Assembly (NCBI GenBank): GCA_030598525.1
Contig: JAUVPT010000032.1
Coordinates: 1 to 11,525 of the forward strand
Length of the DNA stretch: 11,525 bases
Source of the DNA: Gemmatimonadota bacterium
GTDB lineage: Bacteria > Gemmatimonadota > Gemmatimonadetes > Palauibacterales > Palauibacteraceae
Direction of reading: 5' to 3'
Below are positions 8,173 to 11,525 of this stretch, in pieces; within the stretch, counting starts at the first letter, position 1, and each line of letters opens with the position of its first letter. A program made the position numbers and the translations under genes. A model generated the notes under the pieces. It ran no database searches. It saw nothing but the letters and a program-made list of their open reading frames with translations, and was not told where the DNA came from.

Positions 8173-8202
8173 AATATAGGGAGGCCTGCCGCGCGGTGGA
8201 AA
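8173..8202 (-). promoter_or_regulatory. Candidate sprA promoter giving a near-leaderless mRNA
   Basis: On the minus strand, TTTCCA (8202-8197, four of six matches to the sigma-70 -35) is followed after 18 bases by TATATT (8178-8173, five of six matches to the -10). The ATG at 8163 begins 9 bases after the -10, so a normal start site would fall within a few bases of the start codon. No Shine-Dalgarno lies in front of this ATG, in line with leaderless initiation. The -35 lies within the right arm of the dyad at 8196-8222. It could also be chance; no transcript data are available. Confidence 0.45.
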
Positions 8203-8222
8203 CACGATCACGCGTGTTCCAC
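8196..8222. repeat. Imperfect dyad between the TonB-like gene and sprA, possible operator
   Basis: Plus strand: GTGGAAACACG, then ATCACG, then CGTGTTCCAC. The arms are complementary over ten base pairs with one extra A in the left arm and a six-base centre. It overlaps the proposed -35 of sprA, a position typical of a repressor site. As RNA it could instead form a hairpin after the TonB-like gene (stop at 8290), but no U-tract follows. The rest of the 126-bp gap (8164-8289) shows nothing else I can name. Confidence 0.4.
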
Positions 8223-8289
8223 GCAGGAACCCGGAACCACACGGGTCGGGGCGGCAAACGGGCAACGGGGAGTCGATGCCTGCGAGAGG

Positions 8290-9006
8290 TCAGAAGATCA
8301 GAGTGATTTCCGCGGGAGCCGTGATCGCACGACCCATGCGGCGACCCGGCTTGTAGTCCATCTGCATGTACGTGTCCGTCAGACGTCGATTGAAGCCCGA
8401 GTTGGCCGTTCGTGGTCTCAACTCGACTTCCAGTGCGCGGCCGTCGGCGCTCACGAGAACCCGGATCTGGACGATCGTGCCCTTGATCTCGTCAGGGGGG
8501 TCCCATTCCGGGACGATGACGCGCGGTTCTGGCGCCGTGACCCGAAACTGTCCTTCGGCCTCGGTGCCTCCGTCGCCACGCCCCGCGCCGTCAGGGCGTC
8601 CGGGGCCGTCGTCGGGCCCCGGAAAGGCAACGCCACTTCTCATGTCCGCGAATCTCGCCTGAAGCTGCGGCTCCGGTGGCATTCGCACCTCCACTTCCGG
8701 TGCGTCGAGGTCGGGCACTTGGTCAGGTGGAGGTGGAACCACGATCTCGCGGGGCGGCGCCAGGGCGATGGCCTGCATGATCCCGCCGCCGGGCGCGGCT
8801 GCCGCGTCCCCCATCCTGAGTCCCGCCGCGACAGTTCCCGGGAGAGGCTGGAGGTCAGCCTTCCAGAGCATGAATACGGATCCGTGCAGGACCAACGAGA
8901 TCGCGAGACCAGCCAGTGCCGTCCGTCTGTGTTGACGGGCGTTTTCGCTCGCCGAAGACGGGAAGCGGCCGTCGCCGGCTCGATTCCTGGTCTGGGGTCC
9001 GTCCAT
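8290..9006 (-). CDS. TonB-like energy-coupling protein
   Basis: A 238-residue protein with TonB-family layout. A cytoplasmic basic N-terminus (about 1-29) leads into one transmembrane helix around LAISLVLHGSVFMLW (32-46). A Pro/Gly-rich periplasmic stretch follows (PPREIVVPPPPDQVPDLDAP and similar), then a Gly/Asp-rich linker. The C-terminal TonB_C-like fold has GTIVQIRVLVSADGRALEVEL, then DYKPGRRMGRAITAPAEITL, corresponding to the conserved W-x-F-x-P-[AG]...G-x-P region of TonB, here with Tyr-Lys-Pro-Gly. TonB proteins span the periplasm and pass ExbBD-derived energy to outer-membrane partners. The ATG at 9006 is preferred: the alternative GTG six codons upstream (9024) has no ribosome-binding site, while the ATG follows a weak GGGACGAG. 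It is first in the block and 126 bp upstream of sprA, so the SprA homolog is a plausible partner, but that is inference. No exbBD is in view. Confidence 0.8.
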   Translation of the reverse strand: MDGPQTRNRAGDGRFPSSASENARQHRRTALAGLAISLVLHGSVFMLWKADLQPLPGTVAAGLRMGDAAAAPGGGIMQAIALAPPREIVVPPPPDQVPDLDAPEVEVRMPPEPQLQARFADMRSGVAFPGPDDGPGRPDGAGRGDGGTEAEGQFRVTAPEPRVIVPEWDPPDEIKGTIVQIRVLVSADGRALEVELRPRTANSGFNRRLTDTYMQMDYKPGRRMGRAITAPAEITLIF

Positions 9007-9217
9007 CTCGCTCGTCCCACCCACGGGTGAGTCTACGGGTTTCCCTCGGGGTCACCGCGACCCTCGCCGGATCTCTCACCTGTTTCTAACTCTCCCGAGG
9101 GCCTCAGGTTCCCGCTTGCCGGCCCCGGGACGCGAGAGCAGATTGGGCCACCTGTCTCCAGCGGCGCACGGGTCGCGTACGCATCATGGTCTCCTTCGGC
9201 GGCAGACAGGACGTGTC

Positions 9218-9874
9218 ATGCGCTGTGCAAGGTCCATCTCCCTGAGCCTCGTGATTCTGAGCACCGCATGTTGGCGGATCGGGGAGCCGACGGAGAGCGC
9301 CGCCGTGATTTCCTGGGCTGCTTTCCCCGACACGGTAGTGGTGGGTCGGCCGTTCTCGTTCGAGTTCGCCGGACCGGTTTCGCCGGATGCCTGTGGTCGC
9401 CTGGACACCGCTGTCGTCCGGATGGATGGATCCGCTATCCGGCTTTCCGGACGTAGAAGCGTGTACGAGACGATGTGCGCGGATAGCCCGGTGGCCTTCT
9501 ATGAGGCGCGGCCACTGCAGCTCGAAGGCGCGGGACGGTACCGGGTGTCTGCTGGCGGACTCGAGTTTGGAGAAATCGTGGCCGTGGATTCCGGCCGGTT
9601 CTCACCGATGAAGGCCCGGGGCGAAGGAACGGTCGCCGAAGCCGGCGGTTGCCTGCTTTTCGGTCCAGGCTGGATCGGGAACCAGAGACCGTTCGCGCTC
9701 CGCGGCGCACCCTCCGAGATCCGCTCCGAGGTGGACACCGGGAGGCGGGTGCACGTGGTCGGAGACCTGGCGGGCTTCAGCCTGTGCGGAGTTTTCGGCT
9801 CGCGGCCGGTGATCGCGGTCGACACCGCCTGGGTGACCGATCGACGAATCGAAGACTACTACAGTCAGAATTGA
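9218..9874 (+). CDS. Putative lipoprotein of unknown function, two beta-rich domains
   Basis: A 218-residue protein I do not recognise. The N-terminus MRCARSISLSLVILSTAC is a lipoprotein signal with a lipobox-like LSTAC, so C18 would carry the lipid; Ser at -3 is less usual than Leu. The mature part looks like two beta domains. Residues 28-125 have the strand pattern of an Ig-like fold (SWAAFPDTVVVGRPFSFEF) with C59 and C87. Residues 130-208 resemble an OB-fold-like module (GEGTVAEAGGCLLFGP, RRVHVVGDLAGFSLC) with C145 and C190. Each domain holds exactly one Cys pair, suggesting one disulfide each. The fold assignments are by eye only. The ATG at 9218 has AGGA six bases upstream; the frame is open 34 codons further but that part lacks coding character. 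The stop lies 16 bases before kbl, so they may be cotranscribed, though no shared role is obvious. Confidence 0.75.
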   Translation: MRCARSISLSLVILSTACWRIGEPTESAAVISWAAFPDTVVVGRPFSFEFAGPVSPDACGRLDTAVVRMDGSAIRLSGRRSVYETMCADSPVAFYEARPLQLEGAGRYRVSAGGLEFGEIVAVDSGRFSPMKARGEGTVAEAGGCLLFGPGWIGNQRPFALRGAPSEIRSEVDTGRRVHVVGDLAGFSLCGVFGSRPVIAVDTAWVTDRRIEDYYSQN

Positions 9875-9890
9875 GCAGCGGAGAAATCAC

Positions 9891-11117
9891 ATGGTCCTTT
9901 ACGAGGAAGCCGACGTATCCGGCAGTGTCGTGAACGGAGGTTTCAATCGAAGGCTCGCGGGCGAGCTGGCCGAGATGCAGGAACAGGGCGTGTACAAGAC
10001 GCTCCTGCACATCATGGGCATGCAGGGCGCGGTAGTCGAGCTCGAGGAATTCGGCGAGACGGTCAACCTGTGCTCGAACAACTACGTCGGCCTGTGCGAC
10101 GTCCCGGAAGTAGTCGAAGCAGTCCGGGAAGGGGCGACGAGGTACGGAGCGGGAACCGCGTCCGTGAGATTCATTTGCGGAACGTGGGCCATTCACCGGG
10201 AACTGGAGGACCGGATCGCGGACTTCCTGGAGACCGAGGCATCCATCACCTACACCTCCTGCTGGAACGCAAACGGAGGCCTGTTCGCCCCGCTGCTTAC
10301 CGACGAAGACGCGCTGATCAGCGACGCGCTGAATCACGCTTCGATCATCGACGGGATTCGCCTGTGCAAAGCGGAGCGCCACGTCTACAAACACATGGAC
10401 ATGGACGCTCTCGAGGACGCGCTCAAGAAGACGATGGACAAGCGACACCGGATGGTGATGACGGACGGCGTGTTCAGCATGGAAGGAGAGATCGCCCCCC
10501 TGCCCGTGATCCGCGAACTGTGCGACCGATATGACGCCGTGCTCACCGTGGATGACTCGCACGCGACCGGCGTTCTGGGTGACACCGGTCGGGGCACTCC
10601 CGAGCATTTCGGCATGCACGGTGAAGTGGACATCATCACGTCGACCCTGGGCAAAGCGCTGGGAGGCATGGCGGGCGGCTTCACGGCGAGCAGCCGGCCG
10701 GTAGTGGACTATCTGGTCCAGCGCTCGCGCACACAGCTCTTCACGAATGCGATCCCGCCGTATTCAGCGTGTGGGGCCATGGCCGCGATCGATTATCTCG
10801 AGGCACACCCGGAGCGTGTTCAGAAGCTGCGCGACAACACCGACTACTTCCGCCGAAACCTGGTCGGACTCGGTTTCAACCCGATAGAGGGCGACACACC
10901 GATCGTTCCGGTGATCATCGGAGAGACCGCCGCCGCCATGCGGATGAGTCGGGAATTGCTGGACGAGGGTGTGTTCGTGATCGGATTCGGCTTTCCGGTC
11001 GTTCCGAAGGGCGAGGCACGCATTCGATGCCAGGTCTCCGCCGCGCACGAAATCGGGCATCTCGATCGCGCCCTTGCCGCCCTGGACAAGGTCGGCAAGC
11101 GGCTGGGGGTCATCTGA
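9891..11117 (+). CDS. kbl: Glycine C-acetyltransferase (2-amino-3-ketobutyrate CoA ligase)
   Basis: A 408-residue PLP enzyme of the alpha-oxoamine synthase family. Kbl cleaves 2-amino-3-ketobutyrate with CoA to glycine and acetyl-CoA, completing threonine breakdown after threonine dehydrogenase. Seen: SNNYVGL (62-68), ASVRFICGT (90-98), SDALNHASIIDGIRLCKA (144-161) with the ring-stacking His149, TDGVFSMEG (191-199), VDDSHATGVLG (220-230) with PLP-contacting Asp/His, the Schiff-base Lys255 in STLGKALGG, QRSRTQLFTNAI, GFGFPVVPKGEARIR and the terminal GKRLGVI. The motifs SVRFICGT and NHASIIDG match Kbl more closely than serine palmitoyltransferase or 8-amino-7-oxononanoate synthase, but relatives in this family can be multifunctional. 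About 15 extra N-terminal residues precede the E. coli Kbl start. GGAG at 9880-9883 is seven bases before the ATG. No tdh is adjacent; rpe follows with a one-base overlap. Confidence 0.9.
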   Translation: MVLYEEADVSGSVVNGGFNRRLAGELAEMQEQGVYKTLLHIMGMQGAVVELEEFGETVNLCSNNYVGLCDVPEVVEAVREGATRYGAGTASVRFICGTWAIHRELEDRIADFLETEASITYTSCWNANGGLFAPLLTDEDALISDALNHASIIDGIRLCKAERHVYKHMDMDALEDALKKTMDKRHRMVMTDGVFSMEGEIAPLPVIRELCDRYDAVLTVDDSHATGVLGDTGRGTPEHFGMHGEVDIITSTLGKALGGMAGGFTASSRPVVDYLVQRSRTQLFTNAIPPYSACGAMAAIDYLEAHPERVQKLRDNTDYFRRNLVGLGFNPIEGDTPIVPVIIGETAAAMRMSRELLDEGVFVIGFGFPVVPKGEARIRCQVSAAHEIGHLDRALAALDKVGKRLGVI

Positions 11118-11119
11118 TG
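11115..11119 (+). promoter_or_regulatory. TGATG stop-start overlap, kbl/rpe translational coupling
   Basis: The kbl stop TGA (11115-11117) shares its A with the rpe ATG (11117-11119). Such one-base overlaps usually let a terminating ribosome restart. A GGGGGT run in the last kbl codons, about eight bases upstream, can serve as the ribosome-binding site. Confidence 0.8.
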
Positions 11120-11525
11120 GCCGGGCTGGTGCTCGCCCCGTCGATCCTCGCCGCCGACTACGCCCGGCTCGGAGAGCAGGTCCGCGAGGCCGAGGAAGCC
11201 GGAGCCGAGTGGTTCCACGTGGATGTAATGGACGGTCACTTCGTGCCGAACCTGTCCATCGGCATCCCGGTCCTGGCGTCCTTGCGGGCGGTTTCGGACT
11301 CGTTCATGGACGTTCACCTCATGATCGACAATCCGGAGTCCTTTCTGGATGCCTTCGCCAGCGCCGGCGCTGACCTGATCACCGTCCACCAGGAAGTGGC
11401 GACGCACCTGCACCGCGACATCCAGGAGATCCGCCGGCTGGGGTGCAAGGTTGGCGTCGCCCTGAACCCGTCGACTCCGCCGGAAACCCTGGGAGAGATT
11501 CTGCCGGCGGTCGACCTCGTGTTGT
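11117..11525 (+). CDS. rpe: Ribulose-phosphate 3-epimerase, N-terminal part (cut by right edge)
   Basis: 136 complete codons of a TIM-barrel enzyme of the pentose phosphate and Calvin pathways, which interconverts D-ribulose 5-phosphate and D-xylulose 5-phosphate in the cytoplasm. Seen: APSILAADYARLGEQV (7-22) with the substrate-binding Ser9, HVDVMDGHFVPNLSIG (34-49) carrying metal ligand His34 and metal ligand/general base Asp36, MDVHLMI (64-70) with metal ligand His67, TVHQE (89-93) and GVALNPSTP (113-121). These are the family signatures in the right order and spacing; the second catalytic Asp and the phosphate loop lie beyond the window. It follows kbl directly and should be on the same transcript. 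Nothing looks broken in the visible part. Confidence 0.95.
   Translation, partial: MAGLVLAPSILAADYARLGEQVREAEEAGAEWFHVDVMDGHFVPNLSIGIPVLASLRAVSDSFMDVHLMIDNPESFLDAFASAGADLITVHQEVATHLHRDIQEIRRLGCKVGVALNPSTPPETLGEILPAVDLVL

Noticed and set aside
8164..8265. 34-codon upstream extension of sprA (ATG at 8265)
   Set aside because: It would place a Cys/Pro/Arg-rich stretch before the signal peptide and cover the promoter-like boxes and dyad; the ATG at 8163 gives a normal signal peptide.
9019..9034. TAGACT -10-like box with a GTG start five bases on (alternative leaderless start of the TonB-like gene at 9024)
   Set aside because: No -35 at an acceptable distance, and the box is too close to the GTG; the ATG at 9006 is at least as good.
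9094..9108. Quasi-palindrome CCCGAGGGCCTCAGG in the divergent spacer
   Set aside because: Short, with mismatches, and not placed on any convincing promoter; 9007-9217 shows no clear -10/-35 pair on either strand.
9777..10619. 280-codon minus-strand open frame opposite kbl
   Set aside because: Overlaps the catalytic core of Kbl, whose reading frame is certain; the His/Val-rich product fits a complement shadow.

Overview
The window is GC-rich and densely coded, with third codon positions strongly G/C. The organism looks like a didermic bacterium of the Fibrobacteres-Chlorobi-Bacteroidetes (FCB) superphylum. The main evidence is a 2107-residue outer-membrane protein of the SprA/Sov family (type IX secretion translocon, gliding motility), a family typical of Bacteroidota and relatives. 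The high GC, the divergence from Bacteroidota SprA and the neighbours point to Gemmatimonadota or a related high-GC lineage. That taxon is inference and was not tested.

Layout. Positions 1-9006 are one co-oriented minus-strand block, in transcription order: a TonB-like energy-coupling protein (8290-9006), the SprA homolog (1840-8163), an inner-membrane-anchored protein with tandem ComEA-type helix-hairpin-helix domains (1117-1785), and the N-terminal part of the type IV pilus assembly ATPase PilB (1-911, running off the left edge). Positions 9218-11525 are a plus-strand block: an unrecognised lipoprotein (9218-9874), glycine C-acetyltransferase Kbl (9891-11117) and the start of ribulose-phosphate 3-epimerase Rpe (11117 onward, running off the right edge). 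The two blocks diverge from a 211-bp spacer (9007-9217) in which I see no convincing promoter.

How the genes may work together. The minus block holds cell-envelope machinery for moving protein or DNA: an outer-membrane translocon, a TonB-like protein that could carry inner-membrane energy outward, a periplasmic DNA-binding-type protein and a pilus extension motor. Individually these are known families. Their side-by-side arrangement is the most interesting aspect of the window, because it places a type IX translocon homolog next to pilus/competence-type genes. The plus block is central metabolism: Kbl (threonine/glycine metabolism) and Rpe (pentose phosphate pathway) overlap by one base and are probably translationally coupled. 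The lipoprotein sits 16 bases upstream of kbl and may share its transcript.

Regulation visible in the sequence. A -35/-10-like pair lies so close to the best sprA start codon that the mRNA would be almost leaderless, and an imperfect dyad overlaps its -35. A strong hairpin without a U-tract lies between the HhH gene and pilB. I see no tRNA, rRNA, CRISPR array, insertion sequence or other mobile element. The long open frames opposite sprA, pilB and kbl are GC-driven shadows.
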